Assembly (NCBI RefSeq): GCF_022398315.1
Contig: NZ_JAKEVF010000006.1
Location: 26,370 to 90,369, forward strand
Reading direction: 5' to 3'
From: Shewanella sp. Isolate11
GTDB lineage: Bacteria; Pseudomonadota; Gammaproteobacteria; Enterobacterales; Shewanellaceae
Length of the DNA stretch: 64,000 nucleotides
Below the pieces are notes generated by a model. That model was not told the origin of the DNA and did not search any database. It saw nothing but the letters and a program-made list of their open reading frames with translations. The stretch's first letter is position 1. The number at the start of each line of letters is the position of its first letter. Position numbers and translations under genes: made by a program. This document shows positions 50,530 through 60,360 of the stretch, in pieces.

Positions 50530-51867
50530 TTACATATCGCAGGCTTTTAACGGTTTCCGCAACTGGGCCCGAACGTTATCCATCCCCGAATAAAACTCTT
50601 TCATCATCAACAAGCCCATCATCTTACCGTTATCGGTCACAATCAGATTATCCGGATCGGTCGGGTCATTCTTAATGGCACCGATAGCCTTCATCGAAGT
50701 CATCTCTTTAAACAGCGCCCAATCTAGGTTAACCCCGAACGTTTCACGGAAATATTTACGAGACAGACGGCCCGAGAACATACCCAATAAGAAACGATAT
50801 TGCATCACATCTTTCTTATTGTAGTTTTTCTGCTGCTCAACACCCATACGCCCAGCGGCGATGTTTTCTTGGTATTTTTTCAGAGAGAAATTGTTCACGT
50901 ACAAGGTATCGTTTAAGAAACTAAACGAGCCTGAGCCTACTCCCAAGTATTCATCATAATCAATAACGTATTCATCAAAACCTTCATTATCGGTTTTACC
51001 GAAAGCCCATGCCGATAACTGGTTATATTGACCGTTGAGGCTATTCAAAATTTGACGATATTGGCGCGCCATATCACCTTGAGGTGCAGCAAGTTTACCC
51101 TTAACACTCTTGCGCGTTTGATGGGTGATCATCAGCGGGTACGTGGTAATTTGACGAGGATCTAAACGTGATGCCATATCCAAGTCATGCTGAATGACCT
51201 CGTCAGTTTGACCTCGGAAACCAAAAATTAGATCGACGTTGATGATTGGGAACAGCTCTTTAGCCGCCATGATCTTATCGAACGTTTGCTGGCCTGTACC
51301 AAACTTCTCGATTCTATCTGTCATCGCTAAGATATCGTCATTAAAACTTTGTACCCCAATCGACATGCGATCCACCAAGCCCTCTAGCTGTTTAAAGCCA
51401 GGACTGTCGAGGTGTTGAGGATCCGATTCACAAGAAACCTCTTTAATACTCGGAAACAGGGTCTTAGCGTGTTCAATAGTGCGTGCCAGTTCATCTTCGA
51501 GTACTGTTGTGGTGCCGCCACCGATATACATGGACTCGAAGTCATAACCTAAGGCTTTGACCATATCCATCTCTTTACGTAGCGAGATAAAATAGGCGCG
51601 AGCCTTATCTTCCTTGAACAAGAAACGATGGAAGGTACAGTAAGAACACAGGGTGTGGCAGAAAGGTACATGTGCATAAAGCATGTACTTTTTGCCTTCG
51701 ATAGGCGCAGGCATCATAGAGGCTGACTGCGTATCGAGACGCAAGTTCTTGTCGACATAGTACTGCATGACACGCTCCATTGAGCTTAGCATCCAGCTTG
51801 GGACGGTAATATTGGCTTGGTACGGCTTATTCAAGTCACTGGCAACCGTTTGAAAATTTATCGACAT
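50530..51867 (-). CDS. HemN-like radical SAM protein
   Basis: The 445-residue protein has the radical SAM cluster motif in HVPFCHTLCSYCTFHRF (Cys-x3-Cys-x2-Cys, about residues 67-83). The coproporphyrinogen oxidase-like segments ESMYIGGGTTTVLEDEL, MSIGVQSFNDDIL and VDLIFGFRGQT follow. The Cys-x-Phe after the cluster, as in HemN (CxxxCxxCxC would be the HemN form), is not fully matched, so a true oxidase role is doubtful. HutW/HemW-type functions in haem handling are alternatives. No operon partner is evident. Confidence 0.85.
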   Translation of the reverse strand: MSINFQTVASDLNKPYQANITVPSWMLSSMERVMQYYVDKNLRLDTQSASMMPAPIEGKKYMLYAHVPFCHTLCSYCTFHRFLFKEDKARAYFISLRKEMDMVKALGYDFESMYIGGGTTTVLEDELARTIEHAKTLFPSIKEVSCESDPQHLDSPGFKQLEGLVDRMSIGVQSFNDDILAMTDRIEKFGTGQQTFDKIMAAKELFPIINVDLIFGFRGQTDEVIQHDLDMASRLDPRQITTYPLMITHQTRKSVKGKLAAPQGDMARQYRQILNSLNGQYNQLSAWAFGKTDNEGFDEYVIDYDEYLGVGSGSFSFLNDTLYVNNFSLKKYQENIAAGRMGVEQQKNYNKKDVMQYRFLLGMFSGRLSRKYFRETFGVNLDWALFKEMTSMKAIGAIKNDPTDPDNLIVTDNGKMMGLLMMKEFYSGMDNVRAQLRKPLKACDM

Positions 51868-52105
51868 AATGCTTCCTAGCTAATTCTAGCCTTAGATTTA
51901 AAACCATTGAATAAATGAAATTAAACGCGGGTATCTGATTGTTTTCACGCTAAGTAAAACTAACATTTACGATCTATATAAAACGTGAACTGTCCTTCAG
52001 TTACAACACCTAACAGTATTTTGAAGTCATAATTGTTAAGCAAGTCATACTTTAGCGATTAATAATTTATTATAGCCACTAATAAATGTGTAGTAGAGGG
52101 AATGA

Positions 52106-53482
52106 CTAAAAACCACCATGAGTCAGTCTTTCAGGATTAAGCAGTTCGGTGAGTTCCTGTTGACTTAACTCCGTCAACTCAGCGGCCACGTCAATAATAG
52201 GCCTATGTTGTTGATAAGCCTGTTTAACGATTTTCGCCGCTGTTTCATAACCCACTTTAGGGGTTAACGCCGTAACAAGAATAGGATTACGGCTTAAAGT
52301 CGCGGCGATCTGCTGTCGATTAACGCTAAAATTAGCAATCGCCTTATTGGCTAACAGCCTGCTGACATTGGCTAGGATTTCGATACTCTGCAATAAATTC
52401 GCCGCGATTAATGGCTGCATCACATTGAGTTCAAAATTTCCCGACTGGCCACCGACAGTAATAGCCGTATCATTACCCATCACTTGAGCGGCAACCATAC
52501 AGGCCGCCTCGGGGATCACAGGGTTTACCTTTCCCGGCATGATTGACGAACCAGGCTGCAATGCTTGCAACTCGATCTCACCCAACCCCGCCAAGGGCCC
52601 TGAATTCATCCAGCGAAGGTCATTACTGATCTTCATAATGGCAACCGCCGTGGTTTTCAGCTGTCCAGACAAGGCCACCGCCGTATCATGGCTAGCTATG
52701 CGACTAAATAGGTTATCGGCTGGATGAAATTGCATTCGAGTTAACAAAGACAACTTTTCACAGAAGACCCGACTAAAATCAGCATGGGTATTTACCCCCG
52801 TTCCCACCGCTGTGCCGCCTTGTGCCAATGCCGATAACGCAGGTCGTATGGCCGTGATCAACTGCTGACATTGCACCAGCTGACTCGCCCAACCTTCGAG
52901 CACCTGACTGAAACGCACCGGCATGGCATCCATTAAATGTGTGCGTCCGGTTTTGATATCAGCATCGAGTTCCTCAGCCTTATTGCTAATGGTATCAATA
53001 AGCAATTTGAGCGAAGGCTGTAGCGTGTGTTCGAGGGCCAATAAAGCACTGATATGCACACAGCTAGGAATAATATCGTTGCTACTCTGCCCCATGTTAA
53101 TCACATCATTGGGGCTAATCTCTTTCGACAACTTTTGCGACACCAAAGTGGCCAATACCTCATTGGCATTCATGTTGGTGCTAGTTCCTGAACCCGTTTG
53201 AAAAATATCCACGGGGAAATGGCGCATCAGATGAGGGTCGGCCAACAAGGTTTGTACCGCTTCAGCAATGGCCAGATAAGTGGATCTGTCGAGTAGTTTT
53301 AATTCTGTATTTGCTTCTGCTGCAGCCAACTTTGCTAACAGCAAAGCGCGAATAAAATTACGTGGAAGCGTTTGGCCACTCACAGGAAAATTTTTGATCG
53401 CCCTCGCCGTCTGGGCACCATAGAGTGCATCGACAGGAATGTCGATCTCACCCATGCTGTCATGCACCGATTTATATTCCAT
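52106..53482 (-). CDS. fumC: Fumarate hydratase class II
   Basis: The 458-residue class II fumarase interconverts fumarate and malate. It shows the superfamily signature PGSSIMPGKVNPVIPEA (about residues 309-325), TGSGTSTNMNANEVLA (about 93-108) and SSNDIIPSCVHISALLAL (about 133-150), with KTGRTHLMDAMPVRFSQ containing the catalytic His. The start at 53482 (MEYKSVHDSMGEIDIP) is the family start. It is iron-independent, so it works under oxidative or iron stress. Confidence 0.95.
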   Translation of the reverse strand: MEYKSVHDSMGEIDIPVDALYGAQTARAIKNFPVSGQTLPRNFIRALLLAKLAAAEANTELKLLDRSTYLAIAEAVQTLLADPHLMRHFPVDIFQTGSGTSTNMNANEVLATLVSQKLSKEISPNDVINMGQSSNDIIPSCVHISALLALEHTLQPSLKLLIDTISNKAEELDADIKTGRTHLMDAMPVRFSQVLEGWASQLVQCQQLITAIRPALSALAQGGTAVGTGVNTHADFSRVFCEKLSLLTRMQFHPADNLFSRIASHDTAVALSGQLKTTAVAIMKISNDLRWMNSGPLAGLGEIELQALQPGSSIMPGKVNPVIPEAACMVAAQVMGNDTAITVGGQSGNFELNVMQPLIAANLLQSIEILANVSRLLANKAIANFSVNRQQIAATLSRNPILVTALTPKVGYETAAKIVKQAYQQHRPIIDVAAELTELSQQELTELLNPERLTHGGF

Positions 53483-53568
53483 AGCTAAGCCCAAGGTTAA
53501 TCACTATCGATAACTTGAGCTTAGGATAAATTCTAAGAAAATTCAGATGCTTTGAAACGGCATAAAAA

Positions 53569-53597
53569 AACACCCCGTTAGTAATCTAACGAGGTGT
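53569..53597 (-). terminator. Terminator of formate dehydrogenase operon 1
   Basis: On the minus strand AACACC[T/C]CGTTAG-type arms pair around a 4-base loop and run into seven T. The hairpin is nearly the same as that at 59233-59262 behind operon 2. Confidence 0.9.
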
Positions 53598-53654
53598 TTG
53601 AATTATCGCTGAGTTTGAACACTTCAGGCCTTGGCCTCAAATGTCTCTCTTGCG

Positions 53655-54650
53655 TTATTGTTTGTACTTAAGCGTACCGTTTTCTTTGATTTCATCAAAC
53701 CAAAGGTTGTGATGCTGGGTCGCCCAGTTTTCATCACAGTAACCCGATACCATACACTCCATACCACCTTCAGACATTACAGTTGCCATAAAGATATGTA
53801 CGATAGAGAAAGCACAGATAATGATAGCGCTGACAGAGTGAAGCACTAATGCGATTAAGCTTAATGTACGGCTAGGCTCGAACAAGTTCGGGAATAGCAG
53901 CAACATACCAGACGCAGAGATAATGAGGCCAAATAGCGCGAACGCCCAGAACCACATTTTCTCACCTGCGTTAGCAAAGCCCGCATCAGGGTGCTTACCT
54001 TTAAATGGACCAAAGTTGATGTAACCACCAACAACGAGGAACCACTTAACGTCATACATCTTAGGTAGCTGGTTCTTAGCCCACAATGTGGTCATAAGCG
54101 CCCAACCTATCATGAACGGAATTGCCATGAAATCGTGGATCTGCTTCGATGCGTAAACCATGCCCGCCCAGAAACCTTCACCTAAGTAAGGCTGGAAGAA
54201 GAAGCGACCCGCAAGCAGAGTCAAACCGGTCAAGATCAACAACAAGCAAGGGATAGCCCCTAACCAGTGGATAGACAAGTCAAACTTAGACCAACGGTAA
54301 ACCATCTTACCCGAGAAGCCATGATGCAACTTCGAGATACCATTTACTTTAATAAACAGCACAAAGATGATGATCATGCCAAATAGCGCCAACATTAATG
54401 CAGGTGCTAACCAGTCACTACGTAACTCCAATACGCGCAAGTCGTAGGTGTTAATCGGCTGGTTATGGAACTGACCATGTGAAGAGGTGTATCCCGTTGC
54501 CCCAGCTTGTAGCTCAGACCAGATCTGCCCTTCAGTTGCCTGAGTATGGCTATGATCTGTGGCGCCATCATGCGCAAATGATAAAGCACTAAAAGTGGTG
54601 CCAATCACTAACGCTAAGATCACGCTAAATTGTTTGAACCATTTGTTCAT
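53655..54650 (-). CDS. Formate dehydrogenase gamma subunit (cytochrome b), operon 1
   Basis: The 331-residue membrane subunit anchors the enzyme and passes electrons to quinone through b haems. It has a signal peptide, a long periplasmic N-terminal region, a span near residues 77-99, and four further spans. Haem-ligand histidines lie in FDLSIHWLGAIPC (about 123-135), ASKQIHDFMAIPF and VLHSVSAIIICAFSIVHIF. GSKHPDAGFANAGEKMWFW-like sequence (KGKHPDAGFANAGEKMWFW) is a family hallmark shared with copy 2. It is third in the operon after fdhB. Confidence 0.92.
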   Translation of the reverse strand: MNKWFKQFSVILALVIGTTFSALSFAHDGATDHSHTQATEGQIWSELQAGATGYTSSHGQFHNQPINTYDLRVLELRSDWLAPALMLALFGMIIIFVLFIKVNGISKLHHGFSGKMVYRWSKFDLSIHWLGAIPCLLLILTGLTLLAGRFFFQPYLGEGFWAGMVYASKQIHDFMAIPFMIGWALMTTLWAKNQLPKMYDVKWFLVVGGYINFGPFKGKHPDAGFANAGEKMWFWAFALFGLIISASGMLLLFPNLFEPSRTLSLIALVLHSVSAIIICAFSIVHIFMATVMSEGGMECMVSGYCDENWATQHHNLWFDEIKENGTLKYKQ

Positions 54651-54718
54651 ATTACATCCTTATCGTCCACACCGAGCGAACTCGGCGTGGATTATAGTGG
54701 CGTTATACAAGTGAGGGA

Positions 54719-55288
54719 TTAGCCCCAAATCGCATTTTTTGAGCCACGGTATGCAACACGCTCACGGAAGATGTTTGAGATAACCTCAGCATCACCAGCA
54801 AGCAGTGCTTTGGTAGAACAAAGCTCAGCACACATAGGCAGTTTGCCTTCAGCAATACGGTTTGAACCGTACTTCTGACGTTCTGCATCTGAATGGTTCT
54901 CTTCAGGACCACCAGCACAGAAAGTACATTTGTCCATCTTACCGCGAGTACCAAAAGCGCCCTTCTTAGGGAACTGAGGTGCGCCAAACGGACAAGCGTA
55001 TAGGCAGTAACCACAACCGATACAGGTGTCTTTATTGTGAAGCGTTAAGCCATCTTCAGTCTTGTAGAAACAGTTTGCAGGACAAACCGCTTGGCATGGT
55101 GCATCAGTACAATGCATACATGCTACAGAGATTGAAGCTTCGCCAGGTTGACCATCATTGATGGTTACTACGCGACGGCGCTGAATACCCCACTCTAGAG
55201 CAGAGTCGTTTTCGTTTTTACATGCAGTGACACAGCCGTTACATTCGATGCAGCGCTTGGTATCACATAAAAATTTCATTGTAGCCAT
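54719..55288 (-). CDS. fdh3B: Formate dehydrogenase beta subunit (4Fe-4S), operon 1
   Basis: The 189-residue electron-transfer subunit carries four 4Fe-4S clusters: cysteines in CIECNGCVTACKNE, CMHCTDAPCQAVCP, CIGCGYCLYACP and CTFCAGG with CAELC. The first 108 residues differ from copy 2 at one position only, while the C-terminal part diverges. It links the Mo-containing alpha subunit to the cytochrome b subunit. It lies 20 bases after fdhA. Confidence 0.94.
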   Translation of the reverse strand: MATMKFLCDTKRCIECNGCVTACKNENDSALEWGIQRRRVVTINDGQPGEASISVACMHCTDAPCQAVCPANCFYKTEDGLTLHNKDTCIGCGYCLYACPFGAPQFPKKGAFGTRGKMDKCTFCAGGPEENHSDAERQKYGSNRIAEGKLPMCAELCSTKALLAGDAEVISNIFRERVAYRGSKNAIWG

Positions 55289-55308
55289 GTTGGTAATTCT
55301 CCCAGTAC

Positions 55309-58164
55309 TTAGGCTTTAGTGATCTGACAAAGCGAAGCTTTAGTCTCTTGCATCTGCGTCACAGGGTCATAACCATAGGTCAATGCCGTGTTTGCAGACT
55401 CACCAATCACATAAGGCACTGTACCTTCTGGATAGTTAGGCGCTAGGCTTTCACCATGCATAACACCAGCAAAGTGGTATGGCATCCAAGTCACACCTGG
55501 TTTAACGCGAGGCGTTACCATAGCTTGGATCTTGATACGGCCACCTTCAGCACCTTCTAGCCATACAGTGTCACCATTACGGATGCCACGGTCTGCTGCG
55601 TCAGCTGGGTTAATTTCAACAAACATCTCTTGTTGAAGTTCGGCTAGCCATGGGTTAGAACGAGATTCTTCACCACCACCTTCGTACTCAACCAGACGAC
55701 CAGAAGTCAAACCGAGTGGGTACTTGTCAGTGCTATCAACTTCTTGGATTGACTTGTACAACGTTGGTAGACGGTGTACTTGCATATCGTCATAAGTTGG
55801 GTACTTAGCAACAAGATCACGACGTGGCGTATATAACGGCTCACGGTGAACAGGCACTTGATCAGGGAAGGTCCATACGATACAGCGCGCTTTCGCGTTA
55901 CCGAATGGGATACAACCATGTTTCATCGCCACACGTTGGATACCACCAGAAAGGTCGGTCTTCCAATTCTTACCTTCTGCTTCCGCTTTCTCTTCAGCAG
56001 TTAGGTCATCCCACCAGCCAAGCTGTTTCAGCATGTCTGCGGTGAACTCTGGGTAACCATCTTGGATTTCAGCACCTTTAGAGAAGCTGCCTTCGGCCAA
56101 TAGATTCTTACCTTGGTATTCAACACCGTAACGAGCACGGAAGTTACCGCCGCCCTCAAGTACGTGTTTGTTTGTGTTATACAGAATTTGGGTACCAGGG
56201 TGTTTCTGCTCTGGTGTACCCCAACATGGCCAAGGTAGACCATAAGTTTCGCCTTTCGCTGGGCCGCCTTCAGCTTCAAGAGTCTTGTTGCTGAATGTAC
56301 CCCAGTTTTGGGTGTGTAACTTCAGACGCTCAGGGCTTTGACCTGACATACCGATAGTCCACATACCGCGATTGATTTCGCGAGTAATGTCTTCGATAAC
56401 CATTAGGTCGTTGGCATCTTTAGCGATGCGCTTGGTGTACTCTTTATCGAAGCCCAATTTTTGCGATAGACGGTACATGATCTCAAGGTCGGTCTTAGAC
56501 TCGAACAATGGCTCAATGACCTTCTCACGCCACTGTTGGCTACGGCCAGAGTTAGAAACCGAACCTTCAGTTTCAAACTGAGTCGCTGCAGGTAGCAAGT
56601 ACACACCATTTTGACGACGATGCATTACACCCGCCATTGTTGGGAATGGATCCACAACAACCACAGTGTCCATCTTATCTAGCGCTTCACGTACGTCATT
56701 TTGACGAGTTTCGGTGTTAACCGATTGCCCCCAGAAGAACGCCATACGAACGCGATCTTTCTGTGCTAGTTTTTCAGGTGTTTCAAGTACACCGTCATGC
56801 CAGCGAGAACATGGGATACCAGGAGTGTTCATTGGAACGCGACCTAGGTATTCGTTTTGGTCGAAACGACCTTTAACCCAGTCAAAGTCTAGATCCCAAA
56901 CGTGAGACCAGTGCTTCCAAGAACCTGTCTTAAGACCGTAGTAGCCTGGTAGCGTATCGAACAGTAGACCTAAGTCAGTTGCACCCTGTACGTTATCGTG
57001 ACCACGGAAAATGTTAGTACCACCACCAGAAACACCCATGTTACCTAGGGCAAGCTGAAGGATACAGTAAGCACGAGTGTTAGCGTTACCCACGTGATGC
57101 TGAGTACCACCCATACACCAAACCACAGTACCAGGACGGTTATCAGCCATTAGCTTCGCCGCTTGGTAAACATCTTGCTCACTTACACCTGTGATGTGCT
57201 CAACTTCTTGAGGTGGGAACTTCTTCACTTCTTCGCGAATAGTGTCCATCTCGAAAACGCGCTGCTCGATAAAGGTCTTATCTTCCCAACCATTTTCAAA
57301 GATGTGCCAAAGCATACCGTAAATGAATGGAATATCTGTACCTGGACGAATTGCACAGTGATGATCGGCTTTCGCTGCAGTACGAGAGAAACGTGGATCA
57401 ACAACGATGATCTTAGCGTTGTTTTTCTCTTTCGCGATTAAGATATGCTGCATCGATACTGGATGCGCTTCAGCAGGGTTAGCCCCGATGAAGAAGATTG
57501 CATTTGCATTCTGGATATCGTTGAAAGAGTTAGTTTGCGCACCGTAGCCCCAAGTGTTTGCAACACCGGCTACCGTGGTAGAGTGACAAATACGTGCTGA
57601 GTGGTCGACGTTGTTAGTACCCCACATAGCCGCAAACTTACGATACATGTAGCAGCCTTCGTTAGAGAACTTAGCGCTACCCATGAAGTAAAGTGAATCA
57701 GGGCCAGACTCTTTACGGATATCTAACATCTTGTCGCCAACTTCGTTTAAAGCTTGCTCCCAAGATAGTTTCTTCCACTTACCGTCAACCAATTTCATTG
57801 GGTACTTAAGACGCTTCTCACCATGACCATGTTCACGAAGAGCCGCACCTTTAGCGCAATGGCCGCCAGCATTGAATGGATGGTCGAATGCAGGCTCTTG
57901 ACCTGTCCAAACACCGTTTTGTACTTCTGCGTATAAACCACAACCTACCGCACACGCACTACATACAGTACGTTTAATTTCCGTTGGTGCATCATGTGGA
58001 ATGTCTTTGGCCTCGGCGCGACGCATCATGCCAGTACCAAGAAGAGAGGCTGCTGCAATACCACCAGAAGTGATACCTGCATGCTTCATAAATTGACGAC
58101 GACTAATACCTAAAGTTGGCTTAGCAACTGTTGGTGTCTCGTTTGATGTGCGAGTTAATTTCAT
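55309..58164 (-). CDS. Formate dehydrogenase alpha subunit (Mo-bisPGD), operon 1
   Basis: The 951-residue catalytic subunit oxidises formate to CO2 in the periplasm. It has a twin-arginine signal (SRRQFMKHAG, residues 21-30), a 4Fe-4S site Cys68, Cys71, Cys75 and Cys103 (CSACAVGC and GGHCAKG), and the molybdenum ligand in HSARICHSTT, where Cys193 replaces the selenocysteine of E. coli FdnG, followed by His194. Later parts contain the bis-MGD-binding domains. A TAT-signal partner gene lies just upstream and fdhB just downstream. Confidence 0.95.
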   Translation of the reverse strand: MKLTRTSNETPTVAKPTLGISRRQFMKHAGITSGGIAAASLLGTGMMRRAEAKDIPHDAPTEIKRTVCSACAVGCGLYAEVQNGVWTGQEPAFDHPFNAGGHCAKGAALREHGHGEKRLKYPMKLVDGKWKKLSWEQALNEVGDKMLDIRKESGPDSLYFMGSAKFSNEGCYMYRKFAAMWGTNNVDHSARICHSTTVAGVANTWGYGAQTNSFNDIQNANAIFFIGANPAEAHPVSMQHILIAKEKNNAKIIVVDPRFSRTAAKADHHCAIRPGTDIPFIYGMLWHIFENGWEDKTFIEQRVFEMDTIREEVKKFPPQEVEHITGVSEQDVYQAAKLMADNRPGTVVWCMGGTQHHVGNANTRAYCILQLALGNMGVSGGGTNIFRGHDNVQGATDLGLLFDTLPGYYGLKTGSWKHWSHVWDLDFDWVKGRFDQNEYLGRVPMNTPGIPCSRWHDGVLETPEKLAQKDRVRMAFFWGQSVNTETRQNDVREALDKMDTVVVVDPFPTMAGVMHRRQNGVYLLPAATQFETEGSVSNSGRSQQWREKVIEPLFESKTDLEIMYRLSQKLGFDKEYTKRIAKDANDLMVIEDITREINRGMWTIGMSGQSPERLKLHTQNWGTFSNKTLEAEGGPAKGETYGLPWPCWGTPEQKHPGTQILYNTNKHVLEGGGNFRARYGVEYQGKNLLAEGSFSKGAEIQDGYPEFTADMLKQLGWWDDLTAEEKAEAEGKNWKTDLSGGIQRVAMKHGCIPFGNAKARCIVWTFPDQVPVHREPLYTPRRDLVAKYPTYDDMQVHRLPTLYKSIQEVDSTDKYPLGLTSGRLVEYEGGGEESRSNPWLAELQQEMFVEINPADAADRGIRNGDTVWLEGAEGGRIKIQAMVTPRVKPGVTWMPYHFAGVMHGESLAPNYPEGTVPYVIGESANTALTYGYDPVTQMQETKASLCQITKA

Positions 58165-58181
58165 CGCTGGAATCTCCTAAA

Positions 58182-58379
58182 TTAGCTACGCAAGCTGTTG
58201 TAATAACTGCGGATATGTGCAGTTTCATGGTAGCTATCAGTACTTTTCGCACTGGTCTTTGTTTCTGCTGCATTCGCGACACTTACACCGGTAGCGGCGA
58301 TGGCAACACTAGCTGTGCCACCTACAGTGATCGCTTTCAGCAATGATCTACGAGCGAGATCGGGCTGTTGCTTTTTCAT
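58182..58379 (-). CDS. Formate dehydrogenase-associated TAT-signal protein, operon 1
   Basis: The 65-residue protein starts MKKQQPDLARRSLLKAITVGG, with a twin-arginine motif (ARRSLLK), a hydrophobic stretch, and a short tail ending IRSYYNSLRS. Proteins of this kind are encoded next to formate dehydrogenases (family name: formate dehydrogenase region TAT target). It is first in operon 1, preceded by AGGAGAAAG. Its role in folding, export or assembly is not established. A longer upstream frame is not supported by a ribosome site. Confidence 0.88.
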   Translation of the reverse strand: MKKQQPDLARRSLLKAITVGGTASVAIAATGVSVANAAETKTSAKSTDSYHETAHIRSYYNSLRS

Positions 58380-58888
58380 TCTTTCTCCTAGAGAAATAAG
58401 GCAGTTCATAACTAAGGATGGTTTATGCAAATTAGGCCAGAATACGTTGCTAACAAATTGTTATGACTTAGTACTTGCTTGGTGAAATTTGTATCTTTAG
58501 TAAAAACATCCAATTAATTGCCCCTGCAATATAAGTAAGAAAAACACCACAGATATTGATCTAAATCGGGTTAACCGGTTACAAAAAATGGATAAATCAC
58601 CAAAGTGTTAAGCTAATCATGTTTAGCGCAAAATAATTTGGTAAACCAAGACAAAAAATGGTCGAATTTTCTTCAACTTAGATGTGAAAATTTTGTTATT
58701 GTCGTCGAAGGAATACCGCGGTAATTGCCATTTTTTACTGCAATATCCACCAAGCAGAAAAAGCATAAAATTGCGCGAAAAGTTTTTAGAATATGTTTTG
58801 GGAATGAGATTTAGAAATATGTAAGAGCTTACGCGTAATAATCGTTATTATTTATTACTGCGCAAGCTGAGTAGATTTGAACGACGGC
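58380..58888. promoter_or_regulatory. Upstream region of formate dehydrogenase operon 1
   Basis: No gene is seen in these 509 bases. TTGATCTAAATC (58556-58567) matches 8 of 10 positions of the FNR consensus. AGCTTACGCGTAATAA and TTATTACTGCGCAAGCT (58826-58868) form a long imperfect hairpin just past the end of the small membrane gene at 58889. Promoter and oxygen control of operon 1 are likely here. Confidence 0.45.
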
Positions 58889-59098
58889 TTATTTTTTATT
58901 GGTATCAAGATTTGGTTTCATCGATAACAGAGCGACGTAAATTAATCCCAATATCGGAATAATACTCAGGAGAAAACCTATCAAGGCTGATATTTTAGGG
59001 GAACCGGTTTTCTTCATCCCTAAATAGTAACTCAACGCAGCTATCAACAGCATAACAACTATGACCGACTGACCAATTAGCGATGCATTAATATTCAT
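58889..59098 (-). CDS. Small membrane protein between the two fdh operons
   Basis: The 69-residue protein has two hydrophobic spans (about residues 8-27 and 36-60) separated by GMKKTGSPK. GGGAAGTGG lies before its ATG. S. oneidensis has, from memory, a small unknown gene in the same place between its two fdh clusters, so the position may be conserved. A role in formate dehydrogenase is not shown. It lies between the terminator of operon 2 and the upstream region of operon 1 and is probably transcribed alone. Confidence 0.7.
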   Translation of the reverse strand: MNINASLIGQSVIVVMLLIAALSYYLGMKKTGSPKISALIGFLLSIIPILGLIYVALLSMKPNLDTNKK

Positions 59099-59232
59099 AA
59101 ACCACTTCCCTTTGCTGATATAACATTCTTATTTTGCTCAACAATGAAGGATTTAAAATGTTCAGTCAATCATGTGGTGATCTGAAGCTATCCAGCAACT
59201 CAAATTATCCCTCCTATATTCTGCCAATAAAA

Positions 59233-59262
59233 AACACCCCGTTAGTTACCTAACGGGGTGTT
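59233..59262 (-). terminator. Terminator of formate dehydrogenase operon 2
   Basis: AACACCCCGTTAG and CTAACGGGGTGTT pair perfectly around TTAC. On the minus strand the stem is followed by TTTTTATT. Its sequence is nearly identical to the terminator of operon 1. Confidence 0.93.
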
Positions 59263-59295
59263 TTAACAAATTTGCAGGTAAGAAAAACTTTCCCG

Positions 59296-60309
59296 CTAAT
59301 CCTTATAAGTCAAGCTGCCGTTTTCTTTGATTTCATCGTACCAAAGATTATGGTGCTGTACTGCCCAGTTCTCATCACAGTAACCAGACTTCATACATTC
59401 CATACCACCTTCACTCAGTACTGTCGCCATCCAAATATGAACGATAGTAAAGGCGATGATGATAATAGCACTGAGTCCGTGAATCAGCAGTGCGAACATC
59501 GACGCTTCACGTGGAAGTTCGAGGCCAGGCATCACCAACATGATCCCAGATACACCGATGAACAAGCCAAATAAGGTGAGAGTCCAGAACCACATCTTCT
59601 CACCCGCATTAGCAAAGCCACTATCAGGGTGCTTACCTTTAAATGGGCCAAAGTTAATATAACCACCGACCACTAAAAACCACTTCAGGTCGTACATTTT
59701 AAAGGTTTGCAGCGGCATCCACTTAACCACGCAAACAGCCCAAGCCACCATAAATAAGGGGCCAACATAGTCGTGGATAGTTTTACTACCATAGATTAGC
59801 GATCCCCAAATGCCAGAACCGACATAAGGTTGCAGTACGTGCTTACCTAGCATGATGTTAAGACCCGTGAAGATCAACGCCATGCACGAAATAGCCAGTA
59901 CCCAATGGATCAACAGATCCGCCTTACTCCATCGCAGCACCATCTTACCGGAGAAACCATGACTCAATTTTGATGGACCATTAACAAAATAGAACAACAA
60001 AAATGCGCCAAATACACCAAGCACAGCAAGCGCCATCACTGGGGTTAAATAATCATTTTTAATGTTCGTCCCTTCGATGGCCGACACATTGATCATTACC
60101 CCACCTTCAGCACCTTTGGCTGTGGTGTATCCCTTGTCTCCAGATTTTACGGCTCGCCACAGATCGGCATCACTGGTATTTGCATTAGCCATCTGCTGGC
60201 TGGTTTGCTCACCCGAAGCAATAGCACTGGTCGTCAGACCCAGCCCCATTACTAATATCAGTGGTAAAACCAAAACCGTGAATAGGCTGCGCAGTGATTT
60301 TAATAACAT
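59296..60309 (-). CDS. Formate dehydrogenase gamma subunit (cytochrome b), operon 2
   Basis: The 337-residue cytochrome b subunit has the same layout as copy 1: a signal peptide, a periplasmic region, a span near residues 85-108, then four spans with haem-ligand histidines in ADLLIHWVLAISC, SKTIHDYVGPLF and IHGLSAIIIIAFTIVHIW. The motif KGKHPDSGFANAGEKMWFW is shared with copy 1. ATG 60309 follows GGAGTGACT. The N-terminal region differs most between the copies and may set partner specificity. Confidence 0.92.
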   Translation of the reverse strand: MLLKSLRSLFTVLVLPLILVMGLGLTTSAIASGEQTSQQMANANTSDADLWRAVKSGDKGYTTAKGAEGGVMINVSAIEGTNIKNDYLTPVMALAVLGVFGAFLLFYFVNGPSKLSHGFSGKMVLRWSKADLLIHWVLAISCMALIFTGLNIMLGKHVLQPYVGSGIWGSLIYGSKTIHDYVGPLFMVAWAVCVVKWMPLQTFKMYDLKWFLVVGGYINFGPFKGKHPDSGFANAGEKMWFWTLTLFGLFIGVSGIMLVMPGLELPREASMFALLIHGLSAIIIIAFTIVHIWMATVLSEGGMECMKSGYCDENWAVQHHNLWYDEIKENGSLTYKD

Positions 60310-60360
60310 AGTCACTCCTTTAACAGAGTGTGGGCCCGAAGACCCACAGTCCTATTCACT